Counted from the stretch's first letter, positions 19,523-28,610 are shown. The stretch: 64,000 nucleotides of DNA from Maridesulfovibrio ferrireducens (GCF_900101105.1 NZ_FNGA01000001.1:62001-126000); one strand, 5' to 3'. Notes: generated by a model not told the origin, from the letters alone. Numbers and translations: made by a program.

Positions 19523-20353
19523 ATGGATATACCACGTATTCCCGTAGGAAAAACAATTGAAGCCGGTATTGATTTTCTGGTCGAACATTGCTCATTTGCA
19601 ACCAGAGCTTTCTCTGACGTGCTTGATACAGGTTTGGATATTGTCCAGACCGGCATGCTCGCCCTTCCTCCATTGGTCTTTATCCTCATAGTCGGACTGG
19701 TCACATGGAGACTTTCTAAAAGCTATAAAATTGGTATCTTTTCAATTGCCGGACTGCTGCTGATCCTGAACATGGGATTATGGAAAGCAACCGTCAGTAC
19801 CATAGCACTGGTCATAGTCTCAACCCTTATGGCTCTTATGATCGGCGTGCCCACCGGCATTCTTGCCGCCATGAACAAATACGTAAACAAGACAGTCATG
19901 CCTGTGCTCGATGTAATGCAGACCATGCCGGCTTTCGTATACCTCATTCCTGCAATCCCTTTCTTCGGACTGGGTAAGGTTGCCGCTATTTTCTCAACTG
20001 TCATTTTCGCAATGCCTCCGGCCATCCGGTTCACATGTCTCGGCATTCAGCAGGTTCCAAAAGAACTCATTGAATGTTCAGAAGCCTTCGGTTCCACCCG
20101 CTGGCAACGACTGGTTAAACTTGAACTGCCGCTTGCTACCCCAACTATTATGGCAGGAATCAATCAGACTGTTATGCTGTCTCTATCCATGGTCGTTATT
20201 GCCGCCATGATCGGAGCCAAAGGACTCGGTGGAGAAGTCTGGAAAGCTATCCAGCGCCTCCAGATGGGTAAAGGATTTGAAGCAGGCATCGGCATTGTTA
20301 TCGTTGCCATAATCATGGACCGCGTACTTCAGAAATTAGGTTCAAGAAAATAA
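19523..20353 (+). CDS. proW: Glycine betaine/proline ABC transporter permease
   Basis: This is the inner-membrane permease of the osmoprotectant importer, 276 residues with about six or seven membrane spans. The binding-protein-dependent transport signature lies around EAFGSTRWQRLVKLELPLA (the EAA loop that contacts the ATPase). It starts one base after the proV stop with a GAGGTAATTAAA ribosome site and is followed by the binding protein. Substrate assignment follows the whole operon and is typical of marine bacteria that import betaine. Confidence 0.94.
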   Translation: MDIPRIPVGKTIEAGIDFLVEHCSFATRAFSDVLDTGLDIVQTGMLALPPLVFILIVGLVTWRLSKSYKIGIFSIAGLLLILNMGLWKATVSTIALVIVSTLMALMIGVPTGILAAMNKYVNKTVMPVLDVMQTMPAFVYLIPAIPFFGLGKVAAIFSTVIFAMPPAIRFTCLGIQQVPKELIECSEAFGSTRWQRLVKLELPLATPTIMAGINQTVMLSLSMVVIAAMIGAKGLGGEVWKAIQRLQMGKGFEAGIGIVIVAIIMDRVLQKLGSRK

Positions 20354-20378
20354 TCACTCTTACAACACGGAGAAACGC

Positions 20379-21230
20379 ATGAAAAAGATTCTTACACTTC
20401 TTATGGCTGCCCTGCTTATTGCCTCGCTCAGCGCTACGGCTTTTGCTGGCGATAAAAAAGTTAAACTAGCCTACGTCGAATGGGACTGCGCAACAGCAAC
20501 AACAAATGTAATCCAGGCAGTACTTCAAGAACGCATGGGATACGAAGTAGAAATCCTCCCCGTTGCAGCTGCAATCATGTGGCAGGCTGTCGGAACAGGT
20601 GATGTTGACGCTACAGCAGCAGCATGGCTACCTATTACTCACGCTGACTATTTGAAAAGAGTTGAAAATAATGTCGTAGACCTCGGCCCTAATGTAACCG
20701 GTGCAAAACTCGGATGGGCTGTTCCTTCATATGTAACAGTCGATTCAATTGCAGACCTCAATCAATATGCCGACAAATTAGACGACAGAATAATCGGAAT
20801 TGATCCCGGTGCCGGAATCATGACTCTGTCTGAAAAGGCTATAGAAGAATATAAACTTAAAGATTTGGAATTAATGGAAGGCTCAGGAGCAACCATGACT
20901 GCAAGTCTTAGCAACGCAATCAAGAACAAAGAGTGGATTGTTGTTACAGCTTGGTCTCCTCATTGGCTTTTCGGTCGTTGGGATATGAAATTTTTAAAAG
21001 ATCCTAAAGGCATCCTCGGCGGAGAAGAAACTATTAACACTGTCGTTCGCAAAGGACTCAAAGAAGACAAACCTGAAGTATACGCATTTCTGGATAAATT
21101 CGCATGGAAAGATGCTAAACAGTTTCAGATGGTGATGGCTTGGAATCAGGAAGAAGGCGCTGATCCTTATGAAAATGCTAAGCGTTTCATCAAGGAAAAC
21201 AAAGAACAGGTCGACTCCTGGCTTAAATAA
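20379..21230 (+). CDS. proX: Glycine betaine-type substrate-binding protein (OpuAC/ProX family)
   Basis: This is the periplasmic binding protein of the transporter, 283 residues. A signal peptide of about 23 residues ends at TAFA-GDKK. The mature part has the OpuAC fold, with the start segment KLAYVEWDCATATTN, AAWLPITHADY and VVTAWSPHWLFGRWDMK. The tryptophans in these segments are the kind that form the cation-pi cage around trimethylammonium ligands. Length and operon position are as expected. Betaine versus proline or choline preference cannot be decided by eye. Confidence 0.93.
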   Translation: MKKILTLLMAALLIASLSATAFAGDKKVKLAYVEWDCATATTNVIQAVLQERMGYEVEILPVAAAIMWQAVGTGDVDATAAAWLPITHADYLKRVENNVVDLGPNVTGAKLGWAVPSYVTVDSIADLNQYADKLDDRIIGIDPGAGIMTLSEKAIEEYKLKDLELMEGSGATMTASLSNAIKNKEWIVVTAWSPHWLFGRWDMKFLKDPKGILGGEETINTVVRKGLKEDKPEVYAFLDKFAWKDAKQFQMVMAWNQEEGADPYENAKRFIKENKEQVDSWLK

Positions 21231-21256
21231 GCTCTATCTATAGTCTCTCAAAATTC

Positions 21257-21288
21257 AAAGCCCGGGAAAAGTTTTTTTCCCGGGCTTT
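21257..21288. terminator. Strong terminator after proX (works in both directions)
   Basis: AAAGCCCGGGAAAA (21257-21270) and TTTTCCCGGGCTTT (21275-21288) are perfect 14-base arms around a four-base loop. The A and T tracts flanking the GC core make it a good intrinsic terminator on either strand. Confidence 0.95.
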
Positions 21289-21386
21289 GTTATGGACTTC
21301 GCATTAATTGCAATCACTGCTTTGCTAACAACTTTTTTTAATGTAATATTAATATAGAGATTTAACCTAAAGCAAGGCGAAACCAT

Positions 21387-22442
21387 ATGACCCAAGATAC
21401 AACCATCCCCGAGCACACACTTCAAGCAGCTACAGCCCTGATGGAAGATCGCTTTGCACATGCCGACAAAAACAAGCCTGTCCTGAACACACTATTTGAA
21501 CTCGGAGTTGCTCAGGTAGCAAGGGATTTGGCAGAGCACCCGGAACTTTATAAAGAATCCCCTCCCTTGCCCATGCCCACGGAAAGATTTGAACCGGTCG
21601 ACCCCATATCGCTCATGCATTCCGATATAAAACTCCCATCCCTGCCGCAGGTTTTTCTTGAAATGAGACAGGTTATTAATGATCCGGCCAGTTCCGCAAC
21701 AGACGTTGCTAGAGTTATTTCACAGGACACAGCTTTATCCGCTTTTCTTCTACGCATGGTAAACAGCGCTTTTTACAGTTTTCCTTCCCAGATAGACACT
21801 ATTTCGAGAGCTGTAGCGGTTATCGGAACAAAACAACTTTCGACTCTTGCTTTAGGCACCTCCGTAATGGACATGTTCAAAGGCATTCCTACCAACATAC
21901 TTGACCTTGAACTCTTCTGGAGACACAGCTTTGCCTGTGGCATCATTGCCAGTCAATTAGCTAAAATGTTCAAAAACGGTTCGCCGGAAAAATGTTTCGT
22001 AGCAGGACTTCTGCACGACATAGGCCGCCCTGTATTCATGATGGCCCTGCCGGACAGAGCTATTGCCGCAACAGCCATATCCAGAAACAAAAAAGCTCTG
22101 ATGTTCAAGGCCGAAAGAGTTGTTGCCGGATTTGACCATGCAGAACTTGGCGGCATGCTTCTGCGCAAATGGAATCTCCCCTTCTCTCTTGTTACAGCTG
22201 TTCTTTATCATCATAATCCTGCCAAAGCTGTAAAAACGCCCGAAGCTCTCTATGTTTACTTTGCCAATATTATTGCAAAAACACTCGGCATAGGCGGCAG
22301 CGGAGACTTTTTTATTCAGGACGTAAAAAACCAGAGATGGGAAGAGAACGGCCTCACCCCGGAAAAAATTAGGGAGCTTAACAGCGGGCTTGCCCCGATT
22401 CTGGATGACGCCTTTGCTATTTTGACCACCATGAAATCTTAA
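21387..22442 (+). CDS. HDOD domain protein
   Basis: The product is a 351-residue cytoplasmic protein with one HDOD domain (about residues 85-285). The domain starts near LPSLPQVFLEMRQVI and contains LLHDIGRPVF and the later FDHAELGGMLLRKWNLP. HDOD domains are related to HD phosphohydrolases but usually lack activity and act in signalling. The residues HDIG and HAELG are kept here, so residual metal binding is possible. The N-terminal 80 residues are not recognised. It stands alone between two terminator or promoter regions. Its partner and signal are unknown. Confidence 0.85.
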   Translation: MTQDTTIPEHTLQAATALMEDRFAHADKNKPVLNTLFELGVAQVARDLAEHPELYKESPPLPMPTERFEPVDPISLMHSDIKLPSLPQVFLEMRQVINDPASSATDVARVISQDTALSAFLLRMVNSAFYSFPSQIDTISRAVAVIGTKQLSTLALGTSVMDMFKGIPTNILDLELFWRHSFACGIIASQLAKMFKNGSPEKCFVAGLLHDIGRPVFMMALPDRAIAATAISRNKKALMFKAERVVAGFDHAELGGMLLRKWNLPFSLVTAVLYHHNPAKAVKTPEALYVYFANIIAKTLGIGGSGDFFIQDVKNQRWEENGLTPEKIRELNSGLAPILDDAFAILTTMKS

Positions 22443-22521
22443 CCAACTTAAATCCTCCCTGCGTTGACAAGGTCAGTTAAAGGCATTATTTGACAATGCA
22501 TAACAAACCGGAGGATTTACC

Positions 22522-22746
22522 ATGTACGATAAAGTCGAAGCTGCACTCGAAAAAGTCAGACCCTTTTTACAAGCTGACGGCGGCAACGTTGAACTCGTTG
22601 AGGTAACAGATAAAGGCTTTGCAATGGTCCGGCTTCAGGGCGCATGTAAAGGCTGTCCCATGTCTCAAAAGACATTGAGAAGTGTTATCGAACGCACCTT
22701 ACTCAAGGAAATTCCTGAACTTAAAGGTGTTGAATCTGTTGATTAA
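22522..22746 (+). CDS. NifU C-terminal-domain (Nfu) iron-sulfur carrier
   Basis: The product is a small 74-residue Nfu-type protein, the length of an isolated NifU C-terminal domain. The Fe-S motif CKGCPMS (CxxC) lies near residues 42-45 after RPFLQADGGNVELVEV. Such proteins carry and deliver 4Fe-4S clusters. A CGGAGG Shine-Dalgarno precedes the ATG. Unlike NfuA it has no N-terminal A-type domain. A selenocysteine A-type (HesB/IscA-like) protein is encoded elsewhere in the window at 63358-63669. Confidence 0.93.
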   Translation: MYDKVEAALEKVRPFLQADGGNVELVEVTDKGFAMVRLQGACKGCPMSQKTLRSVIERTLLKEIPELKGVESVD

Positions 22747-22834
22747 ATACATGTCCGGGACTTTAAAACCCCGGTCAATTTAATATAAAAAAGCACTTAC
22801 GCGTTATAAAGCGCACTGACTTCAAGTACTCTGA

Positions 22835-22858
22835 CCGCCCTACGAGGCGGATTTTTCA
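22835..22858 (+). terminator. Probable terminator between the Nfu gene and gltX
   Basis: CCGCC (22835-22839) pairs with GGCGG (22846-22850), followed by ATTTTT. The stem is short but GC-only. It lies 50 bases before the gltX ATG, so it may also act in the gltX leader. Confidence 0.55.
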
Positions 22859-22899
22859 ATTATAAGCCTTTTTCATAACAAAGGTCAGGAGATATTCCG

Positions 22900-24294
22900 A
22901 TGAGCAATACAGTAACACGCTTCGCCCCCAGCCCTACCGGGCATTTACATATCGGCGGCGCAAGAACCGCACTTTTTTCATGGCTTCTGGCCCGTCGCAA
23001 CAACGGAAAATTTGTTCTGCGTATTGAAGATACAGACCAGAAAAGATCTACTCAGGAATACACAGACGCCATTCTTGATTCCATGAGATGGCTTGGCATA
23101 GATTGGGACGGCGAACTGATGTATCAGAGCGAACGATTTGATCTATACAACAGCTACATAGACAAGCTCCTTGAAGATGGAAACGCCTATTGGTGTGACT
23201 GTACATCCGAGCAGGTTGATGCCATGCGCGAAAAGGCCATGCTTGAAAAACGCAAACCTAAATATGACGGTTCCTGCCGCGACAAAAACATCGGCCCCGG
23301 CGAAAACCGGGTAGTCAGATTTAAAGCTCCTCTCGAAGGGCGTACCTCTTTCAATGACATGATCAAGGGGCCTATCGTCATAGAAAACGCTGAAATGGAT
23401 GACATGATCCTTCGCCGCTCCGACGGTGCTCCGACTTATAACCTCGCAGTTGTGGTTGATGATCATACCATGGGAATTACGCAAGTTCTGCGCGGAGATG
23501 ACCACATTAACAACACTCCCCGCCAGATTCAGATATACAAGGCTCTCGGCTGGGATATTCCGCGCTTCGGTCATGTCCCTATGATTCTGGGACCGGATAA
23601 GAAAAAACTTTCCAAAAGACACGGCGCTCTTTCCGTCATGGAATATGAAAAGATGGGATATCTGCCCGAAGCTGTTGTGAACTATCTAGTGCGCCTCGGC
23701 TGGTCACACGGTGATCAAGAAATATTCTCCAAAGAAGAACTGTTCGAACTTTTCAACACTGAACATCTCGGCAATTCACCATCAGTTTTCGACACCAAGA
23801 AACTGGACTGGGTGAACTGTGAATACATCAAGGCAAAAGCTCCGGCGGAACTTATTCCCGGAATGCGCTCTTTCCTTCCTGAAGGAACTGAAGTTGCGGA
23901 TGAATATCTGGAAAAAATTATTCCTCTGCTTCAGCCACGCGCAAGCAACTATAAAGAAATGGCCGACATGTGCGATTTCTTCTTAGTAAGCGCTGATAAA
24001 TTGGAATATAATGAAGCTGCTGTTGCAAAAGTATTCACACCCGAAGCGATAGCTCACCTCAAAGAGTTGACCTCTAGAATTGAAGCAGACACTGAATTCA
24101 GCCATGACTCTCTTGAGGCTATTCACACTGGATATCTTGCTGAAAAAGGACTCAAATTCAAAGCAATCGGACAGCCTGTACGCCTCGCACTCTGCGGAAA
24201 AGTACAAAGCCCCGGTGGACTTTACGATCTGATGCTCGTTATGGGTAAAGATGAAAGCATTGCACGTATGAAAAAAGCTATGACACTAGTCTAA
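22900..24294 (+). CDS. gltX: Glutamate--tRNA ligase
   Basis: This is a class I aminoacyl-tRNA synthetase that charges tRNA-Glu, 464 residues. The HIGH motif is present as PSPTGHLHIGGARTALF near the N-terminus. The KMSKS motif is present as DKKKLSKRHG (about residue 235). The zinc-binding CDCTSEQ...SCRDK region is also present. The C-terminal anticodon-binding helical domain has the usual length. The ATG follows an AGGAG site. The terminator downstream is shared with the convergent binding-protein gene. Confidence 0.97.
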   Translation: MSNTVTRFAPSPTGHLHIGGARTALFSWLLARRNNGKFVLRIEDTDQKRSTQEYTDAILDSMRWLGIDWDGELMYQSERFDLYNSYIDKLLEDGNAYWCDCTSEQVDAMREKAMLEKRKPKYDGSCRDKNIGPGENRVVRFKAPLEGRTSFNDMIKGPIVIENAEMDDMILRRSDGAPTYNLAVVVDDHTMGITQVLRGDDHINNTPRQIQIYKALGWDIPRFGHVPMILGPDKKKLSKRHGALSVMEYEKMGYLPEAVVNYLVRLGWSHGDQEIFSKEELFELFNTEHLGNSPSVFDTKKLDWVNCEYIKAKAPAELIPGMRSFLPEGTEVADEYLEKIIPLLQPRASNYKEMADMCDFFLVSADKLEYNEAAVAKVFTPEAIAHLKELTSRIEADTEFSHDSLEAIHTGYLAEKGLKFKAIGQPVRLALCGKVQSPGGLYDLMLVMGKDESIARMKKAMTLV

Positions 24295-24321
24295 GCCTCT
24301 ATTCCCAATTACCAAAAACTG

Positions 24322-24356
24322 AAAAAGCTCCGTACTTACTAAGTACGGAGCTTTTT
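24322..24356. terminator. Bidirectional terminator between gltX and the convergent binding-protein gene
   Basis: AAAAAGCTCCGTACTT (24322-24337) and AAGTACGGAGCTTTTT (24341-24356) are perfect 16-base arms around a three-base loop. The right arm overlaps the TAA stop of the minus-strand gene by two bases. Confidence 0.95.
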
Positions 24357-25113
24357 ATTTTTCCTTACATGGCTCAAAATAACTGTCTATTATGAGCTGA
24401 TAAGCTCCGCCTTTTTTTATTCCGTCTAAAGCTTTCTGCCATTTCAAAACAACTCCATCCGGAATGTGAGCTGCAAAAGCAATATACCCTTCCGCCTTCA
24501 TCACACATGGACCTACTTTTTCGAACATTGACTCATCAATATCCGGAACCTCTTTTAAAAATTCCCGTATGATTCTATCGCCCATTGGAACAAGGTCAAC
24601 ATACCCTTTTAATAACTTGCGGAAATCTGATCTCTGACAGGAACTCACATCAAGATTAGTAAATCCCTTCTCTTTTAAAAATTGGTGATAAAGATCATCG
24701 CGAGTAACAGAAATTTTGCCTACCTTTTTAGCATCTTCAAAGCTGTCGATATTAATAGATGATCCTTTTTTGCGATAAAAATGAACCTCATTACTGAAAA
24801 CAGGGCCTACAAACTTAAAAAACTTCTCCCGTTCCGGCGTGCGCGCCATAGGAAAAAGCACATCACTCGAGCCATCTCTAAGTTTTTGATAAGCTCTGGG
24901 CCAAGGATAAAAGACTATTTCGGAAGAATGCTCACCAACCTGCCCCATAAGCAAACGAACAATATCCACAACAAACCCTTCGGCATGATCATCAACTTGA
25001 TAGCTGTATGGAGGATAATTCTCCGTCATTATCTTCATATGGCCTGCAAAAACCTGAACAGGCATAAGTAATAAAAAGAATACGAAGACTGATGTGCGGA
25101 TATGATTATTCAT
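24355..25113 (-). CDS. Periplasmic substrate-binding protein, amino-acid-type (paralogue 1)
   Basis: The product is a 252-residue secreted protein. A signal peptide (about residues 1-23, ending FAG) is followed by a bacterial type 3 solute-binding domain. This begins KIMTENYPPYSY and contains PMARTPEREKFFKFVGPVF. It is clearly paralogous to the next gene upstream on the same strand. The two share DVLF.MARTPERE..FKFVGPVF, KGFTNLD and EWQKALD-like segments. No ABC permease or ATPase lies nearby, so it may serve an orphan transporter or a sensor. The ligand is not predictable. Confidence 0.85.
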   Translation of the reverse strand: MNNHIRTSVFVFFLLLMPVQVFAGHMKIMTENYPPYSYQVDDHAEGFVVDIVRLLMGQVGEHSSEIVFYPWPRAYQKLRDGSSDVLFPMARTPEREKFFKFVGPVFSNEVHFYRKKGSSINIDSFEDAKKVGKISVTRDDLYHQFLKEKGFTNLDVSSCQRSDFRKLLKGYVDLVPMGDRIIREFLKEVPDIDESMFEKVGPCVMKAEGYIAFAAHIPDGVVLKWQKALDGIKKGGAYQLIIDSYFEPCKEK

Positions 25114-25275
25114 GATTTAAAAATAGATCAGAGAAAAATAAAAAGCAATTCCTTATGGAATTTAATCCGCTAAAATGCTTTTAATCCGTATTTAGCCAAT
25201 TTTTTCAGCACAGCAATATCAAATTTCTTAAAATTTAAGCAGCATAACCGCTTAAACGACACAGGAGAATAAACT

Positions 25276-26031
25276 TTATTCGTTGTGCAAATTTAGATAT
25301 TTATCCACAATTTTCTGATATTCTCCCGATTCTTTCAATTCATCTAAAGCCTTTTGCCATTCCAAAACTACCGTATCCGGCACATGAAGACCAAAAGCAA
25401 TATACCCCGAAGCGGAGCAGATTGGAGGACCGACTCTTTCAAACATTGACGAATCAAGATCAGGCAAATCAATAAACATCCGTTGCAACATCTCGTCAGA
25501 AATAGAAATTAAGTCAACACGCCCTTTCAAAAGTTTATGAAATCCTGCTTCATAAGACGACCCGGCATCAAGATTAGTAAAGCCTTTCTGGGCCAGAACC
25601 TGATGAGGAAAAGTGCTGCGGACTACTCCGATTTTACTCACTGCTTTAGCGTCATCAATAGTTACAACATTAACATTTGAACCTTTCTTGCGATAAAGAA
25701 ACTCAGAAGTTTTAAAAACAGGTCCCACAAATTTAAATTTATTTTCTCGCTCAGGTGTTCTGGCCATGGAAAAAAGAACATCACCAGATCCATTCTCAAG
25801 GCTACGATACCCTCTTGCCCACGGAACAAATACAATATTGGTTTCACTCTCTCCGACATTTTCCATAATCAAACAGACTAGATCGTAAACGATCCCTTTT
25901 GCTATCCCGTCTTCTTTATAATTATATGGAGGATGGTTTTCTGCCATTACTTTTAAATCTCCGGCACAGGCAGGAGAGTTATTCAGCAGCAAAACAAAAA
26001 CTGAAAGAAAAATAATTATTTTTTTTATCAT
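25276..26031 (-). CDS. Periplasmic substrate-binding protein, amino-acid-type (paralogue 2)
   Basis: The product is 251 residues, with a signal peptide of about 22 residues (ending ACA-GDL). The domain begins KVMAENHPPYNY and has the same fold and motifs as paralogue 1 (DVLFSMARTPERE, KFVGPVF, GFTNLDAGSS, GYIAFGLHVPD). The two genes are separated by about 160 AT-rich bases, so each may have its own promoter. The pair looks like a tandem duplication that has since diverged. No transporter partner genes are adjacent. Confidence 0.85.
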   Translation of the reverse strand: MIKKIIIFLSVFVLLLNNSPACAGDLKVMAENHPPYNYKEDGIAKGIVYDLVCLIMENVGESETNIVFVPWARGYRSLENGSGDVLFSMARTPERENKFKFVGPVFKTSEFLYRKKGSNVNVVTIDDAKAVSKIGVVRSTFPHQVLAQKGFTNLDAGSSYEAGFHKLLKGRVDLISISDEMLQRMFIDLPDLDSSMFERVGPPICSASGYIAFGLHVPDTVVLEWQKALDELKESGEYQKIVDKYLNLHNE

Positions 26032-26253
26032 TATTATTCAGAACTAAAACAAAGATAATTTAAAATCAATTCTTGCATGAACTTTTCAACAAGAATATAT
26101 TACTGGTACAATATTAATGTAACTAAAAAATAATACACATACACTAAATAATGCTATCAACATTTCTGCAATAGCCATTTTCACCTTATGTAATTAATCA
26201 TTTTCAGGTAAATTCAAGTTTGCAATAAGCTAATTTAAAATGGAGAATTATAT

Positions 26254-27924
26254 ATGTCCTCCTTTGAAATATCCCGACACGCTCAACCGGAATTCACCTT
26301 CAATTCTAGAAGAACACCAGTCTACTCTACCAAAGGTATGGTTGCATCCAGCCAGCCGGCAGCCACCGAAGCGGGACTTGAAATGCTTCGCGCTGGAGGA
26401 AATGCGGCAGACGCTGCCATTGCTACTGCCGCCGCTCTTGCTGTGCTGGAACCATGCAGCACAGGTCTCGGCGGAGATGCATTTGCTCTCTTCTACAATG
26501 GAGCAAACAATAAAGTCTCAGCCCTTAATGGATCAGGTAAATCGCCACGTGAAATGACTCTTAAAAAGATTCAAGACATGGGCATCAAACACTCACTGCC
26601 CACGCGCCATGCCCTGACTGTAAATGTTCCGGGAGCATGTGCCATGTGGTGCGACATGGTAGACAGATTCGGCAGCCTGCCGCTTTCAAAAATTTTCGCT
26701 CCGGCAATACGATATGCAGAAGAAGGCTTTCCCGTAAGCTCTGTTACAGCAAGCCTCTGGAAAAACGGGGAAGAAGAAATTCTCACCACAAGCCCCGGCG
26801 GAATGACTTTGCTTCTGAACGGCAAAGCTCCCAAAGCCGGAGATATCATGCACAACAGAGCGCTCAGCGAAGTATTGCGACAGCTTTCATCGCACACCCC
26901 GCAAGAAGCTAAAAAGCTATTTTACACCGGAGAAATTGCAAGAAAAATAGTAAAGGCCGTCCGCGAAAATGGAGGTATGCTTTCCACCGAAGACATGACT
27001 TCTCATGAAAGCTTATGGGGAGAATCCATCAAAACCGACTACAGAGGTTACGAAGTTCACGAATGTCCGCCCAATGGACAGGGACTCGCGGCTCTGCTTG
27101 CTTTAAACACCCTCGAGAACATCGATCTTGCGGGTAAAGGTTCTCCATACTCCGCTAAAAGACTGCACTACCAGATAGAAGCAATGCGCCTCGGTTTCGC
27201 AGATGCAAGACAGCATATTGCGGACCCTCATGTATATGAAACTCCTTTGAGCGCTCTCCTTTCTAAAAAATATGGAGCTAAAAGAGCTGAGGAAATATAT
27301 TCAGACAAAGCAAACCCGGATGCGAAACACGGCGTACCCGTAAACAGTTCCGACACAGTGTATTTTAATGTTGTGGATAAAGAAGGCAACGGATGTTCCA
27401 TGGTCAACTCAGTTTACATGAATTTTGGAACCGGCATTGTCCCGGAAGGGTTAGGATTTTCATTGCAGAACCGTGGACACAACTTCTCTCTGAACCCTGC
27501 TCACCCGAATGTGCTGGCTCCGGGCAAAAGAACCTATCACACTATCATTCCCGGTATATGCTTGCGCAAGAATGGATCACTCCACTCTGTTTTCGGGGTG
27601 ATGGGCGGTTTTATGCAGCCGCAGGGACATTTGCAGGTAATATCAGCCATGCTGGATGACGCAGCTAATCCGCAAGAAGCTCTTAACCGTTTACGCTTTT
27701 GTATTGAACCGGGCGAGGCTGGAGGAAAAGTTTGCGTCGAGGAAGGTTTCCCCGCTGAAACGCTCAATCAACTTTCACAAATGGGACATAAAATTGAGGT
27801 TAGAGAGGGATATAAACGAGTACTTTTCGGACGTGGACAGATCATTTCAAGAGACGAAACAACCGGAATACTTTGCGCAGGATGTGATCCTAGATCAGAC
27901 GGAACGGCAAACGGTTTGTACTAA
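26254..27924 (+). CDS. Gamma-glutamyltransferase family protein (YwrD-like Ntn hydrolase)
   Basis: The product is a 556-residue proenzyme of the gamma-glutamyltranspeptidase family. It has GMVASSQPAATEAGLEMLRAGGNAADA near the N-terminus and MVNSVYMNFGTGIVPEGLGF later. The self-processing nucleophile is most likely Thr368 in NSSDTVYFNVVD, which would give subunits of about 367 and 189 residues. No signal peptide is evident, so it is likely cytoplasmic, like the YwrD branch rather than periplasmic Ggt. The substrate may be glutathione or another gamma-glutamyl compound. A TGGAGAA Shine-Dalgarno precedes the ATG. Confidence 0.9.
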   Translation: MSSFEISRHAQPEFTFNSRRTPVYSTKGMVASSQPAATEAGLEMLRAGGNAADAAIATAAALAVLEPCSTGLGGDAFALFYNGANNKVSALNGSGKSPREMTLKKIQDMGIKHSLPTRHALTVNVPGACAMWCDMVDRFGSLPLSKIFAPAIRYAEEGFPVSSVTASLWKNGEEEILTTSPGGMTLLLNGKAPKAGDIMHNRALSEVLRQLSSHTPQEAKKLFYTGEIARKIVKAVRENGGMLSTEDMTSHESLWGESIKTDYRGYEVHECPPNGQGLAALLALNTLENIDLAGKGSPYSAKRLHYQIEAMRLGFADARQHIADPHVYETPLSALLSKKYGAKRAEEIYSDKANPDAKHGVPVNSSDTVYFNVVDKEGNGCSMVNSVYMNFGTGIVPEGLGFSLQNRGHNFSLNPAHPNVLAPGKRTYHTIIPGICLRKNGSLHSVFGVMGGFMQPQGHLQVISAMLDDAANPQEALNRLRFCIEPGEAGGKVCVEEGFPAETLNQLSQMGHKIEVREGYKRVLFGRGQIISRDETTGILCAGCDPRSDGTANGLY

Positions 27925-27926
27925 AA

Positions 27927-27951
27927 AGGCCACCTTATTAAAAGGCGGCCT
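27927..27951. terminator. Terminator between the gamma-glutamyltransferase gene and the convergent minus-strand pair
   Basis: AGGCCACCTT (27927-27936) pairs with AAGGCGGCCT (27942-27951) with one A-C mismatch. On the minus strand the stem is followed by a five-base T run, so it chiefly serves the minus-strand genes. Confidence 0.8.
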
Positions 27952-27960
27952 AATAAAAAT

Positions 27961-28245
27961 CTAAGAATTATCCAATGCCGTTACAATCGCAGCACATACA
28001 GCAACTGCAGCACGGGCATCATCCACAAAAAAGTCCACACCGTCTTTTGAAAACTTTGCGCGCCACATACAATCATCCATGCTCCGTCGGCAGAGATCTT
28101 CCATTTGAAAAGAATATCCCTTCTACTTCATATTTTCCGCAGCCTGCAAGGCGATATTAACATCTTGCGCAGCATGGGCAGGAGCATCCGCACCCATAAG
28201 TTCTACAAGACGTTTTTCCAATTCTTCAGTCTTTAATTCGGGCAT
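27961..28245 (-). pseudogene. Small conserved-looking gene interrupted by an in-frame amber (TAG) codon
   Basis: Reading from the ATG at 28245 gives 94 codons ending in TAG at 27961-27963, but codon 41 is TAG (28123-28125). The two parts read as one continuous protein. The helical start is MPELKTEELEKRLVELMGAD. After the stop come KGYSFQMEDLCRRSMDDC, then MWRAKFSKDGVDFFVDDA and an Ala-rich end. A CAG-to-TAG change would explain it. An internal ATG at codon 48 could restart a 47-residue protein (an AAGGGA lies about 14 bases upstream). It lies 32 bases after the CGGC-domain gene and is probably co-transcribed. TAG ends several normal genes here, so recoding is unlikely. Family not recognised. 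Confidence 0.6.
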
Positions 28246-28277
28246 TTAATGTCTCTCAATAAAAGTTTTCAATTCAC

Positions 28278-28610
28278 CTAATGGGTGTAATCCAGAATTT
28301 CAATTTCCGGGCCTACTTTCCGAATAACAGCACTCTTAATCTCTTCAAAAAAAGGGCAGGCATATCCAATTGGATTTCCTTTCGAGATACATGAAGCAAA
28401 AGCAATAATTTCTGCACCCCGATCAACCATCATTTTTGCACGGGCTACAGCCCTTTTTCCCGGACAGCCACCGCAACTGACAAAACCGACAATTTCAACA
28501 GGACCAGTAGACTCAAATCCTAGTGTCCCATTTGCTGTAACTTTGAAATCCATTGATCCCGGGCAGATATCCTCTGTTTGCAAACACCGAATAATTCCAA
28601 CTTTTTTCAT
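28278..28610 (-). CDS. CGGC domain protein
   Basis: The product is a 110-residue protein starting MKKVGIIRCLQTEDICPG and containing GFVSCGGCPGKRAV, the motif that names the CGGC domain. It has several further cysteines (FASCISKGNPIGYACPF). The cysteine pattern suggests metal or cluster binding, or redox chemistry, in the cytoplasm. No enzymatic role is established for the family. The gene is first in a minus-strand pair with the amber-interrupted gene. The Shine-Dalgarno is weak (GGGAAA), but the start fits the family's N-terminus. Confidence 0.85.
   Translation of the reverse strand: MKKVGIIRCLQTEDICPGSMDFKVTANGTLGFESTGPVEIVGFVSCGGCPGKRAVARAKMMVDRGAEIIAFASCISKGNPIGYACPFFEEIKSAVIRKVGPEIEILDYTH

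Noticed and set aside
24355-26031. Tandem binding proteins as part of an amino acid ABC transporter operon
   Set aside because: No permease or ATPase gene lies on either side, and the two genes are separated by a 160-base AT-rich gap.
28123-28125. Pyrrolysine at the in-frame TAG
   Set aside because: TAG ends several ordinary genes in the window and the protein is not a methylamine methyltransferase, so recoding is not supported from here.
27975-28160. 61-codon plus-strand open frame MPLQSQHIQQLQHGHH...
   Set aside because: It is the antisense of the amber-interrupted minus-strand gene; the minus-strand reading has better protein character and a ribosome site.
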